This document shows positions 13,883 through 21,607 of a DNA stretch of 24,728 nt, in pieces; positions within the stretch are counted from its first letter, which is position 1; the number at the start of each line of letters is the position of its first letter. The notes below the pieces were generated by a model. That model worked only from the letters and a program-made list of their open reading frames with translations. It did not search any database and was not told where the DNA came from. Origin of the DNA: Microcaldota archaeon. Its GTDB lineage: Archaea; Micrarchaeota; Micrarchaeia; Micrarchaeales; CABMGC01. The translations under genes and the position numbers were made by a program. The stretch lies in the NCBI GenBank assembly GCA_030040265.1, contig JASHUB010000044.1:1-24728 (forward strand), in the 5' to 3' direction.

Positions 13883-15904
13883 TTACTTGGTTTCTTCGTA
13901 CACCAGGCCAGCCCCTGGCGACGTCCAGTAGATGTTTGAGTTGTCGACCGCAATCTGGAATGGGTTGCTCTCGCCGCTTGCGAGGATCGTTACAGGGCCG
14001 CCGCCTATCGGCACTTCTTTGACGTCGCATGGACGGCATCCGCCCTGGGTCCAGTACACGTTGCTTCCATCGACTGCAATCCCGGTTCCTGATTCAATCT
14101 CACTGGGGGCGAGGGATATGACGCTTCCTCCGCGGACGGATACCTGGTTCACGATATTGGATCCGTAGTAGTCGACCCAGTAGACGTTGGTGCCGTCGGT
14201 CGCGATGCCCTGTGGGTAGTTCTGGTTGGATGCGATGGTCGTGATCGGGCCGCCGCCGATCGGGACGCTGTATATGCCGGATGGGTTGGCGTACTGGTCC
14301 CAGTAGACGTTCGATCCATCTGTCGCTATGCCGAAAGCGGAGCTGTTGTTGGCGAGGTTTATTATCGGGCCGCCGCCGACCGGCTCCTGGTTCACGTTGT
14401 TTGATGACCCTCCGTTATTTGTCCAGTAGACGTTGACGCCGTCGGTCGCCACGTCGGTTGGCAGTGACTGCCCGCTGGCGAGCATGGTGATCGTGCCGCC
14501 GCCGACAGGCACCTTGTTGACAGTGCCTCCGCTGGTGTCTACCCAGTAAACGTATCCGCCGGATACGGCGATGCCTGACGGGGAGGCCTGGCCGCTGGCG
14601 AGCATGGTAATCGGGCCGCCGCCGACCGGCTCTTGCATGACAGTGCCGCTGCCCAGGTCGGTCCAGTAGACGTTGGTGCCGTCGGTCGCGATGTATGTTG
14701 GGTCACTCTGGCCGCTGGCGAAGACGACAGGCGTCGGAGGCGCGCTTATCGTGAGCGACACAGGACCTGGCCACGCGAACGCAGAGACCTCGAGGTCAGA
14801 TGCGCCCGTCACGCTGCCTGTGTTGAAGCTGTAGCTGCCGGCATCTGCCAGGCCACAGCCCAGAATATACACGGATGGCTCCTGTGCTGCGGCTACGAAA
14901 GTGCCTAGGGTCTGGCACGGAGGGTTCTGCAAGCCGAAGAAGACGTCTCCCCCGCTGCCAGTCGGATCGCCTGATGCAAGGGCGAACAGCACTTCGGAGT
15001 TGGCCGATAGCACCATGTTCACGGTGAACGTGTCAGTGTCGGAGAGGTTGATTCCGGCGCTGCTCACAACGAAGCCGTTGCTCGGAGTTACATCGCCGCA
15101 GCCACCGACAGTGGCCTGCGTGCCGCTGTCATTGACTTGGCAGTACTGCCCAGACTCGAAACCTATCATCGCTGAACCGCCAGGAGAACTGGCGGTCGTA
15201 ATCCATATGTGGGCCGATGGGGATATCGTCCCGTTTATCGAGGCTTCTGCGCAGATGGTGTTGGGCCCGTACTCATACACCGATGCGCCGAGCGTGCCTG
15301 ATTCCGTGGTGTTGCATTGGAACCCGTAGCCGGGTATGATGCTTGATGTGGAAGAGGAGAAGAGGCTTGTCGATGAGGAAAGCGTTGATGAGAGTGTGGA
15401 CGACGAAGAGCTCGATGAAGATACCATTATCGGGACTCCTGACTCGGAGACCTTCACGCTCAGGGTGCCGATCTGGGCCGGTATTGTCACTCCCGGATAC
15501 TGCGGCGTGGTGTACTCTATCCAGAGCGTTCCGGTGAACGATGAGCCTATCGTGTTTGATATCAATGGACACAGGAATGCTGTGCCCTGCGCGACCTGGC
15601 TGCTGATGAGAACCACCGTAGGCCTTATGCCAGCAAGCGCAGGTTCTGACGCGGTGTTCGAGCATCCTACGCCTGTGACGGTTATCTGCTGCTGTCCGAT
15701 CTGCCCGATGTTCACCGACAGGAGTCCGTTGGCGCTCAGGACAGGCATCTGGCACAGGAAACCCGGCTGCGCGACGCAGCCCGAACCGAGCGCTGCTGCG
15801 CCGTTGAAGACTCCGAGTCCGAAGAGTGCGCCAAGAACGACGGCGATGATGAGTATCGACCACCCGTAGGTCATGAGATACTCCATCGCGGACTGAAGCT
15901 TCAT
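13883..15904 (-). CDS. Pilin-signal surface protein with C-terminal seven-bladed YWTD/NHL-like propeller
   Basis: This 673-aa paralogue of the 10340-11800 protein has the same class III signal (MKLQSAMEYLMTYGW) and pilin-like globular region (to ~165). A Ser-rich linker (~165-190) follows, then a middle beta-rich module (~195-385) with several cysteines that the other protein lacks. Residues ~390-673 hold seven ~41-residue repeats of the form GIATDGSNVYWTD...VPVGGGPITMLASGQ. The seventh repeat is incomplete and the strand VVFASGQSDP before repeat 1 can complete it, the usual ring closure of propellers. The start at 15904 matches the paralogue's signal; a TATA box lies 25 nt upstream. Ligand binding or adhesion outside the cell is likely; the specific partner is unknown. 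Confidence 0.88.
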   Translation of the reverse strand: MKLQSAMEYLMTYGWSILIIAVVLGALFGLGVFNGAAALGSGCVAQPGFLCQMPVLSANGLLSVNIGQIGQQQITVTGVGCSNTASEPALAGIRPTVVLISSQVAQGTAFLCPLISNTIGSSFTGTLWIEYTTPQYPGVTIPAQIGTLSVKVSESGVPIMVSSSSSSSSTLSSTLSSSTSLFSSSTSSIIPGYGFQCNTTESGTLGASVYEYGPNTICAEASINGTISPSAHIWITTASSPGGSAMIGFESGQYCQVNDSGTQATVGGCGDVTPSNGFVVSSAGINLSDTDTFTVNMVLSANSEVLFALASGDPTGSGGDVFFGLQNPPCQTLGTFVAAAQEPSVYILGCGLADAGSYSFNTGSVTGASDLEVSAFAWPGPVSLTISAPPTPVVFASGQSDPTYIATDGTNVYWTDLGSGTVMQEPVGGGPITMLASGQASPSGIAVSGGYVYWVDTSGGTVNKVPVGGGTITMLASGQSLPTDVATDGVNVYWTNNGGSSNNVNQEPVGGGPIINLANNSSAFGIATDGSNVYWDQYANPSGIYSVPIGGGPITTIASNQNYPQGIATDGTNVYWVDYYGSNIVNQVSVRGGSVISLAPSEIESGTGIAVDGSNVYWTQGGCRPCDVKEVPIGGGPVTILASGESNPFQIAVDNSNIYWTSPGAGLVYEETK
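13890..14735 (-). repeat. Seven tandem blade-coding repeats of the YWTD/NHL-like propeller
   Basis: Units of about 123 bp recur, each encoding xIAxDGxNVYWxD and VPVGGGPIT. On the plus strand CAGTAGACGTTGGTGCCGTC recurs nearly unchanged in several units. DNA-level similarity between units shows recent internal duplication or homogenisation. Confidence 0.8.
15744..15900 (-). repeat. Homogenised 5' coding block, copy 2
   Basis: This is the partner of 11634-11790: 149 of 157 bases identical by hand alignment, with 68 consecutive identical bases at 15744-15811. It encodes the pilin signal and the first part of the globular domain. Confidence 0.85.
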
Positions 15905-15923
15905 GCCATTACCTCACTGAAAA

Positions 15924-15935
15924 GTTATAAAAAAG
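15924..15935 (-). promoter_or_regulatory. TATA box of the seven-bladed pilin-propeller gene
   Basis: The minus strand reads CTTTTTTATAAC, centred ~25 nt before the ATG at 15904. It begins one base after the stop codon of the upstream 161-aa gene. An AGGTAA (15911-15916) could act as a Shine-Dalgarno if a few leader bases exist. Confidence 0.6.
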
Positions 15936-15936
15936 A

Positions 15937-16422
15937 TTACTCGGCGACAGTGTCGTTCTGCTCGGCGCCGTCGTTCTGCGGCTGCAGGTCAAGCTGCTCC
16001 TTCCTTATCCTGCCGCCGCGCTTCTGCTGCTTGGCGGTCTTCGCGGTGGCGAATATGGTGTCCAGGTTCTCATCCTTCTTGGTCTCGGTCCATGCCTTTA
16101 TGTATGTCGAGAGATTCTTCAACGGCTTCGTGTACCTGTCCGTGAAGCTGTACTCGCTCTGCTCGTGCTTGAGTATGCCGACGTTGACCCCGAAGTCCAG
16201 ATAACGCTTCCACGTCGCGATTGGCAGGTCCTTCGGGCAGTCCTTGAGCCTGAGCTGGCCCTTCGCCTTGACCTCATAGAGCGCCTTCGCAAACCTGTAG
16301 GCCTTGGTCTCGTTGTCGAAATAGATCTTGGCTATGTCCTTGACGCTAGGGTCCTTCAGCTTCTCCTTGAACGGTGCGTCCTCGAATTCCCAGTACTTGA
16401 TCGTCACCTGATCGCCTTCCAT
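15937..16422 (-). CDS. Uncharacterised basic protein, possibly winged-helix
   Basis: This 161-aa soluble protein is not a family I recognise. Residues 1-65 are an alpha/beta region (VTIKYWEFEDAPFKEKL, IAKIYFDNETKAYRFAKALY). Residues ~66-105 (DLPIATWKRYLDFGVNVGIL, then KHEQSEYSFTDRY) look like a recognition helix followed by a beta wing, as in winged-helix DNA-binding domains. The C-terminal third is charged: a basic patch (KTAKQQKRGGRIRKEQ), then an acidic, Gln/Asn-rich tail. A transcription or nucleic-acid-binding role is a guess from this pattern. It has its own TATA box and is probably separate from the drg gene upstream. Confidence 0.75.
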   Translation of the reverse strand: MEGDQVTIKYWEFEDAPFKEKLKDPSVKDIAKIYFDNETKAYRFAKALYEVKAKGQLRLKDCPKDLPIATWKRYLDFGVNVGILKHEQSEYSFTDRYTKPLKNLSTYIKAWTETKKDENLDTIFATAKTAKQQKRGGRIRKEQLDLQPQNDGAEQNDTVAE

Positions 16423-16438
16423 ATATCTGAAACAAAAG

Positions 16439-16446
16439 ATAAAAGG
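16439..16446 (-). promoter_or_regulatory. TATA box of the 161-aa protein gene
   Basis: The minus strand reads CCTTTTAT, about 20-24 nt before the ATG at 16422, suggesting a leaderless transcript. Confidence 0.5.
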
Positions 16447-16474
16447 CTTCTCGTCGCGTTCGGGTCGTGGAGTA

Positions 16475-17590
16475 CTACGCCTTTGTGTAGATGAGAGTGA
16501 CGACGTCGCCGTCCTGCAGCCTGTGCTCCGGGCTGACGCGCTGGTTCTCGAAGCGAACGCTCTTGCCGTTGACCAGCGCGTACTTCAGGTTGTCAGCGAT
16601 CTTCGTGTGCAGCGACTTGGCAAGCGCCTGCACAGTGCTTCCGGACTGCAGTATCATCGGCTTAGAGAAGTCGGGCTGCCCATCCTTAGGCTTCAGATAG
16701 ATCTTCATGAGCTTGAGGTTCCTGAAGATTCTCTCCTTGAGCAGCTCGAGGTTCGTCTCAGCGGAAACGCTGATTGCGACCACCTCCATGCCGGTCCTGC
16801 TGGACAGCTCGTTCGAGACCTTCGTTGCCTGCGCAGGATTCGCAGTGTCGATCTTGTTGAGCGCAATCATGCCGCGGATGTACATCGTGTTCTCGCTGAG
16901 GACGTCGACAAGGTCGTCCTCTGTCGCGTCCTGCTTGAAGATGACAACGGCGTTGAATATGTCAAACTCGTTGAGTATCGAGCGGATGACGTGCGTTTCA
17001 GGAACCTTGCGGCCGTTCGCCTCTATCAGTAGGCCGCCGCCGCGTTTCTCCTCTATCTTTATCTCTGGGCGCTGCCTGTTAACCTTGATGCCGAGCTCGT
17101 CAAGCTCATCGATGAGCGTGTAAACGTTCTCCGGCCTTGCGATGTCGACAACGAACAGCAGAAGGTCCGTGACGCGTATCATGCTCGCGATCTGGGCGCC
17201 GCCTCCCTTGCCGATGTGCGCTCCCTCTATGAGTCCCGGAAGGTCGATGACCTGGATCTGCGCGCCGCCGTACGAGAGCATGCCCGGAACCGCCTCTAGC
17301 GTCGTGAATGCGTAGGCGGCGACCTTCGACTCCGCGTTCGTTATGGACGTGAGCAGCGAAGACTTCCCTGCGTTCGGAAAGCCGACGAGCGCGACTGTCG
17401 CGTCACCTGTCTTCTTCACAGCGAAGCCGATTCCCTTCTTTCCGCGCTTCGCAGTCATCTGCTTTGTCAGCGCTGCGATCTTCGCGCGCAAGATTCCGAG
17501 GTGCTTGTTAGTCGCCTTGTTGTGCTTCGTCTTGGCGTACTCTGCCTTGAGTTCATCAAGCTTGCCCGAGACGACCTCTTTCTCCTGCAT
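16475..17590 (-). CDS. DRG-family GTPase (Obg/DRG superfamily, TGS domain)
   Basis: This archaeal developmentally-regulated-GTP-binding protein homologue, thought to act with ribosomes, is a typical 371 aa. It has an N-terminal basic helical region (1-60), G1 GFPNAGKSS (70-78), a G2 threonine pair in AFTTLEAVPG, G3 DLPG (116-119), G4 NKID (245-248), G5 SVSAE (274-278) and a C-terminal TGS domain (~300-371) ending RLQDGDVVTLIYTKA. All GTPase motifs are intact. The ATG at 17590 lies 8 nt after the srp54 stop, so the two are probably co-transcribed, joining two ribosome-associated GTPases. Confidence 0.95.
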   Translation of the reverse strand: MQEKEVVSGKLDELKAEYAKTKHNKATNKHLGILRAKIAALTKQMTAKRGKKGIGFAVKKTGDATVALVGFPNAGKSSLLTSITNAESKVAAYAFTTLEAVPGMLSYGGAQIQVIDLPGLIEGAHIGKGGGAQIASMIRVTDLLLFVVDIARPENVYTLIDELDELGIKVNRQRPEIKIEEKRGGGLLIEANGRKVPETHVIRSILNEFDIFNAVVIFKQDATEDDLVDVLSENTMYIRGMIALNKIDTANPAQATKVSNELSSRTGMEVVAISVSAETNLELLKERIFRNLKLMKIYLKPKDGQPDFSKPMILQSGSTVQALAKSLHTKIADNLKYALVNGKSVRFENQRVSPEHRLQDGDVVTLIYTKA

Positions 17591-17598
17591 AGGACCAG

Positions 17599-18906
17599 CT
17601 ACTTCATGCCGGGCATGAACTTCGACAGGTGCTTCTTCATCGCACGGTCGTTCTGGAAGCCGCTCATGAGCTTCTTCATCTTGTTGAAATCGCTGAGAAG
17701 GTTGCGCACGTCAGATTCTGATGTCCCGCTGCCCTTCGCGATGCGCGCGACCCTCGATGCCTGCCGCACCAGCTTCTCGTCCTTGCGCTCCTCCTTTGTC
17801 ATCGAGCCGATTATGTCCTTGTACTTCTTGAGCTTCTCCTCGCTCTGCTCCATCATGTCCTTGGGCACGTCGGTGACGCCGAGCATGCCCATCATGTTCT
17901 TGAGCGGGCCCATCTTGCCCATAGCCTTGAGCTGGGTGTAGAAAGTGTCGAAGTTAAGCTCCTCCGCCTGCACTTCCTCGGGCTTTAGGTTCGCCTCCTT
18001 TATCGCCTCCTGCACGGTGCTGAGCAGCGCCTCCAGGTCCGGCATGCCGAGCAGCCTGCCGACGAACTTCTTCGAGTCGTACAGCTCGAGGGCGTTGAGC
18101 TTCTCCCCGGTTGCGATGAACGATATGTTGACCTTCGCCGCGTGCACCGCGCTGAGCGCCCCGCCTCCCTTCCCGGAACCGTCCAGCTTCGTGACTATGA
18201 CTCCTGTCAGTCCGATTGCGTTGTTGAACTCCTGCGCCTGCTTTCCCGCGACCTGCCCGATGTCCGCGTTTATGACAAGGGTCTTCTCATCTGGCTTGAA
18301 CTCCTTGTTGATGACCTTGAGCTCGTCTATGAGCTCCTTGTCGAGCGCGCTCCTCCCGCTGGAATCGCATATTAGCACCTTTTTGTCCTTGTGCTGCTTG
18401 AGTCCCTCGCGCACTATCTTCGCGACGTCCTTCTCGCCCTTCATGCCGAAGAACGATACGTTTGCCTGCTTCGCGAGCGTCTCGAGCTGCTCGTAGGCAG
18501 CTGGCCTTGACACGTCGCAGCATATGAGCCCGACGCTGAGTCCTCGGTCCTGGTAGAACTTTGCGAGCTTCGCGCACGTCGTCGTCTTCCCCGCGCCGTA
18601 GATCCCTGCGAGCAGTATGCGCTTCGGTTTTATTGTAGGCACGTGGTCGGTGCCCATGAGCCTGACCAGCTCCTCGTAGACTATGTTCGTTATGTAGTCC
18701 TTGGGGCTGACGCCAGGGGGCAGCTTCTCTTTCAGCGCTTTCTCCTCTATCGTCTTGGTCAGCGCGTAGACCAGTGATACCTCTACGTCGGAAGACAGCA
18801 GCGCCTTCTGAAGCTCCTTGTTGAACTCCTTGATTGCCTTCGCGTCTATTATGGTAGCTCCGGTGAGCTTTGCGATGGCCTTCCTGAGTCCTTCGCCAAG
18901 GTCCAT
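17599..18906 (-). CDS. srp54: Signal recognition particle 54 kDa GTPase
   Basis: SRP54 binds signal peptides on nascent chains and, with 7S RNA and FtsY, delivers ribosomes to the membrane. The 435-aa protein has the N domain (1-90), a G domain with G1 GIYGAGKTTT (101-110), CCDVSRPAAYEQL, DSSGRSALDKELIDE, GQVAGKQAQEFN and TKLDGSGKGGGALS, and a Met-rich M domain (~300-435) ending KHLSKFMPGMK. Some nucleotide-site residues differ from the common consensus: GLQGSGKTTT reads GIYGAGKTTT, DTAGR reads DSSGR, DGTAKGG reads DGSGKGG. The frame is intact and the gene looks functional. It is first in a likely two-gene operon with drg. Confidence 0.95.
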   Translation of the reverse strand: MDLGEGLRKAIAKLTGATIIDAKAIKEFNKELQKALLSSDVEVSLVYALTKTIEEKALKEKLPPGVSPKDYITNIVYEELVRLMGTDHVPTIKPKRILLAGIYGAGKTTTCAKLAKFYQDRGLSVGLICCDVSRPAAYEQLETLAKQANVSFFGMKGEKDVAKIVREGLKQHKDKKVLICDSSGRSALDKELIDELKVINKEFKPDEKTLVINADIGQVAGKQAQEFNNAIGLTGVIVTKLDGSGKGGGALSAVHAAKVNISFIATGEKLNALELYDSKKFVGRLLGMPDLEALLSTVQEAIKEANLKPEEVQAEELNFDTFYTQLKAMGKMGPLKNMMGMLGVTDVPKDMMEQSEEKLKKYKDIIGSMTKEERKDEKLVRQASRVARIAKGSGTSESDVRNLLSDFNKMKKLMSGFQNDRAMKKHLSKFMPGMK

Positions 18907-18942
18907 TCAAAACCAGTCCTTGCATGACTTACTCGGTTCACG

Positions 18943-18952
18943 TATATAAATA
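18943..18952 (-). promoter_or_regulatory. TATA box of the srp54-drg operon
   Basis: The minus strand reads TATTTATATA. Initiation is expected near 18920, about 14 nt before the ATG at 18906. Confidence 0.65.
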
Positions 18953-19008
18953 CCTACACTTGCGCCATACGGCGGGCCGATGCCTTAAAACCGAAGCTGT
19001 CGTCAAAC

Positions 19009-19016
19009 TTTATATA
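19009..19016 (+). promoter_or_regulatory. TATA box of the ABC transporter operon
   Basis: TTTATATA predicts initiation near 19039, giving a ~26-nt leader that contains GGTGTGG just before the ATG at 19065. It is divergent from the srp54 promoter about 60 nt away. Confidence 0.65.
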
Positions 19017-19041
19017 GTAATTTAGATGTATAGATAGTCGT

Positions 19042-19053
19042 ACTAGTGCTAGT
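19042..19053. promoter_or_regulatory. Palindrome at the predicted transcription start of the ABC operon
   Basis: ACTAG (19042-19046) and CTAGT (19049-19053) flank two bases, immediately downstream of the predicted initiation site (~19039). The position suits a repressor site; no regulator is identified. Confidence 0.3.
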
Positions 19054-19064
19054 CAAGGTGTGGG

Positions 19065-19772
19065 ATGCACGAGAAGCAGAGCAAGAGCGTCATCAGAGTA
19101 GAGAAGGTAAAGAAGGTCTACAAGACAAAGAAGCTCGAGTACCTTGCGATCAGGGATATATCGATGTCGGTCGGCAGGGGCGAGTTCGTGTCTGTGCTGG
19201 GACCTTCGGGCAGCGGTAAGACCACGCTGATGAACCTGATAGGCACGCTCGACAGGCCGACGCACGGCAGGATATTCATAGACGGTGTGGACACTTCGGA
19301 GCTCAGCGACAGGGAGCTATCAATACTGAGGAACAGGAAGATCGGCTTCATATTCCAGTCGTACAACCTCGTGCCTTATCTGACAGCGTTCGAGAACGCG
19401 ACCCTTCCGCTCATGGTCGACGGGCTTGACAGCCCGGAGAACCTCGCGCGCGGGAAGGAGCTTCTGGCTGCTGTCGGGCTCGGGGAGAAGATGGGCAAGA
19501 AGCCGAACGAGCTCAGCGGCGGAGAGCAGCAGAGGGTCGCGATAGTCAGGGCGCTGATTAACAACCCGCCGATAATACTCGCGGACGAACCAACCGGGAA
19601 CCTTGACTCGAAGACTTCTGACGCGGTGATGGACGTCCTTAAAAAGATGGCGAAAGAGAATAACACTACGATCGTTATGGTCACTCACGAAGAGGACATT
19701 GCTGCCCACTCAGAGAGGAGCGTGTACCTCCGGGACGGGCTTGTAGAAAGAGAGAAGATGGTGCGAAAATGA
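19065..19772 (+). CDS. ABC transporter ATP-binding protein (MacB/LolD type)
   Basis: This 235-aa nucleotide-binding subunit belongs to the MacB/LolD/FtsE-like group that pairs with FtsX-fold permeases. It has Walker A GPSGSGKTT (46-54), Q-loop FIFQSYNL (Gln98), signature LSGGEQQRV (150-158), Walker B IILADEPTGNLDS (169-181) and the switch histidine in VTHEED (His208). The motif set is complete. The ATG at 19065 is preceded by GGTGTGG. The stop overlaps the next gene as ATGA. With the two following genes it should form an envelope machine that works by mechanotransmission rather than classical substrate channelling, as known for MacB-type systems; the cargo is unknown. Confidence 0.95.
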   Translation: MHEKQSKSVIRVEKVKKVYKTKKLEYLAIRDISMSVGRGEFVSVLGPSGSGKTTLMNLIGTLDRPTHGRIFIDGVDTSELSDRELSILRNRKIGFIFQSYNLVPYLTAFENATLPLMVDGLDSPENLARGKELLAAVGLGEKMGKKPNELSGGEQQRVAIVRALINNPPIILADEPTGNLDSKTSDAVMDVLKKMAKENNTTIVMVTHEEDIAAHSERSVYLRDGLVEREKMVRK

Positions 19773-21607
19773 ACTCGAGAGCATTGAAACTCGGACTTAT
19801 CGGATTGAGCATGCTTGTCATGCTGATGGGCGCGGTCAACGCCGCGCAGTGCGCAAACCCGTCTGACACGAGCCTCACGGTGCTCGGCGTCATGTGGGGC
19901 AACTCGACGCACGCGCTGGCTCCCGGACCTGGGGCGACCGACGTTCCGTTGACAGTTCTGCTGCAGAGCAGCGGCAGCAATTGCGACATGGACAACGTGC
20001 AGGGAGTCCTGCAGATGGGCATCGTCAACGTCGCCGGAGTGACACAGCTGGCCGGCAAAGTATCCAACTTCAATGGATCAGCCACAGCGGTCGTCAACCT
20101 GCCTAACCAGGCGGGGTACTCTACATTCCCATTAACATTCTACCTCAACCTGGCGCCCAATGCGAGCGTCGGCCCGAACGTCGCCTACACGTATCCGCTG
20201 TACGTCTCGTGGACCTACAATGACAACGTGAGCGGGAGGGCATCGCAGGAGTTCAACCTTTACGTTCCGGACAAGGGATCTGCGGAGCTTGTGTTCAACA
20301 CCGGCGGCGCATCGCTGGTCGCGGGGCAGATAAACAACATCACCGTCCAGGTGTCCAATATAGGCACCGGGGACGCGACCGGCATCACCGTACCGGTGCC
20401 ATCGTCAAGCGGAGCTGAGCTCATGAGCCAGCAGGAGCAGATCCAGACGCTTGCGCCAGGCGCTACAGGCAACATAGCGCTGTCGCTCTTCGTGCCTGCG
20501 GATCTTGGAGGGCAGACGCTGCAGCTCAGCCCGTACTACCAGAACCCTTACGGCTACAACACCAGCGTGACCGGTGGCCTGCAACTGTACGTCCTGCAGC
20601 CAGAGGGCACGCTCAACGTTACCGCTTCGACAGACACGCTGACTGCAGGAAGGGTTGACACGATATGGATAAACCTGACCAACTACGGCACCTCCGCGAT
20701 AAAGAACCTCGCAGTGAGCTTCACTCCAGGATCATCGCTCAACCTTCTCGGCTCTGACGGCACCGTCACGGTGCCGGACCTTCCGGCTGGCGGAGAGGTC
20801 AGCATCCCGCTGACGGTGTACCCGACCTCGTCTGCGACCGTGACAAGCCTCGAAGTGACGACATCGTACTTTGCCGGCAGCGTCTCGCGCACGCTCAACT
20901 TCCTGACTCCGGGATACGTGAACATGAGCGTTGTGAGCTCGTCCGTCATCCCGTCGGTGCCAGAGCCTGGCGCGATATTCTCGCTGACATCCACGCTGGA
21001 CAATATAGGCTCGATCACGGCCGACGCGGTCAGCGTCACGCCGATTCCTCCGGCAGGGATAACCGTCCTCGGCCAGAGCACCTCTTTCATAGGTGACATG
21101 GGCGTTTACTCGCCCACGGCGTTCACCCTCAGCTTCACGGCATCGTCGTCAACAGCAACGGGCGTGTACACCATACCCGTAAGGGTTCAGTACATAAACA
21201 ACATAGCGCAGCCCGAGAGCCAGATAATCTACTACACGGTAGGCGTCGGCGAATCTGTCGCCGTCACCGCGACAACGGGCAACGTCGTTGTTGGCGGAGG
21301 GTTCGGCTCCGGCTTCGGATCAGGCAACTTCGTGGTCCGCGGCAACTTCACCGGCGGCAACTTCATCAGGAGGAACACGACTGGTGGAAACCCGGCTGGC
21401 AGCCCTGGTGGCGGATCCGGACAGGCGCAGGCAGCAGCTGGCACCTCGAAGTCAGGCACAGGCGGTGCGCACTCAACGATCGAGCTCACCACTGTTGACG
21501 GGATCGGAATAATCGTCGTGGTGGTCATCATCGCGGCAGCGGTCGTGGTGCTGATGAGAAGGAGGGGGCAATCCGGGAAGGATAAGACCAAGGCGCATCA
21601 CGCATGA
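19769..21607 (+). CDS. Large secreted, C-terminally anchored CARDB/S-layer-like protein
   Basis: This 612-aa protein has an N-terminal signal peptide (KLGLIGLSMLVMLMGAVNAA, cut near residue 26). Its large beta-rich extracellular part contains repeated Ig-like CARDB/COG1361-type modules; examples are INNITVQVSNIGTGDATGIT near 190, VDTIWINLTNYGTSAIKNLA near 300 and SLTSTLDNIGSITADAVSVT near 405. A Gly/Ser/Asn-rich segment (~508-569) is followed by a transmembrane helix (~576-597) and a basic tail (RRRGQSGKDKTK) placing the C-terminus inside. It overlaps both neighbours by ATGA, so it is a dedicated partner of the ABC pair, in the operon position that MacA or a lipoprotein acceptor takes in bacteria. 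COG1361-type proteins beside ABC genes are known in archaea; the function is not established. Confidence 0.85.
   Translation: MNSRALKLGLIGLSMLVMLMGAVNAAQCANPSDTSLTVLGVMWGNSTHALAPGPGATDVPLTVLLQSSGSNCDMDNVQGVLQMGIVNVAGVTQLAGKVSNFNGSATAVVNLPNQAGYSTFPLTFYLNLAPNASVGPNVAYTYPLYVSWTYNDNVSGRASQEFNLYVPDKGSAELVFNTGGASLVAGQINNITVQVSNIGTGDATGITVPVPSSSGAELMSQQEQIQTLAPGATGNIALSLFVPADLGGQTLQLSPYYQNPYGYNTSVTGGLQLYVLQPEGTLNVTASTDTLTAGRVDTIWINLTNYGTSAIKNLAVSFTPGSSLNLLGSDGTVTVPDLPAGGEVSIPLTVYPTSSATVTSLEVTTSYFAGSVSRTLNFLTPGYVNMSVVSSSVIPSVPEPGAIFSLTSTLDNIGSITADAVSVTPIPPAGITVLGQSTSFIGDMGVYSPTAFTLSFTASSSTATGVYTIPVRVQYINNIAQPESQIIYYTVGVGESVAVTATTGNVVVGGGFGSGFGSGNFVVRGNFTGGNFIRRNTTGGNPAGSPGGGSGQAQAAAGTSKSGTGGAHSTIELTTVDGIGIIVVVVIIAAAVVVLMRRRGQSGKDKTKAHHA

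Noticed and set aside
13890..14735. Regularly spaced similar segments suggestive of a CRISPR array
   Set aside because: The ~123-bp period is in frame with an intact gene and encodes YWTD/NHL-like blades; there are no short repeats with unique spacers and no cas genes.
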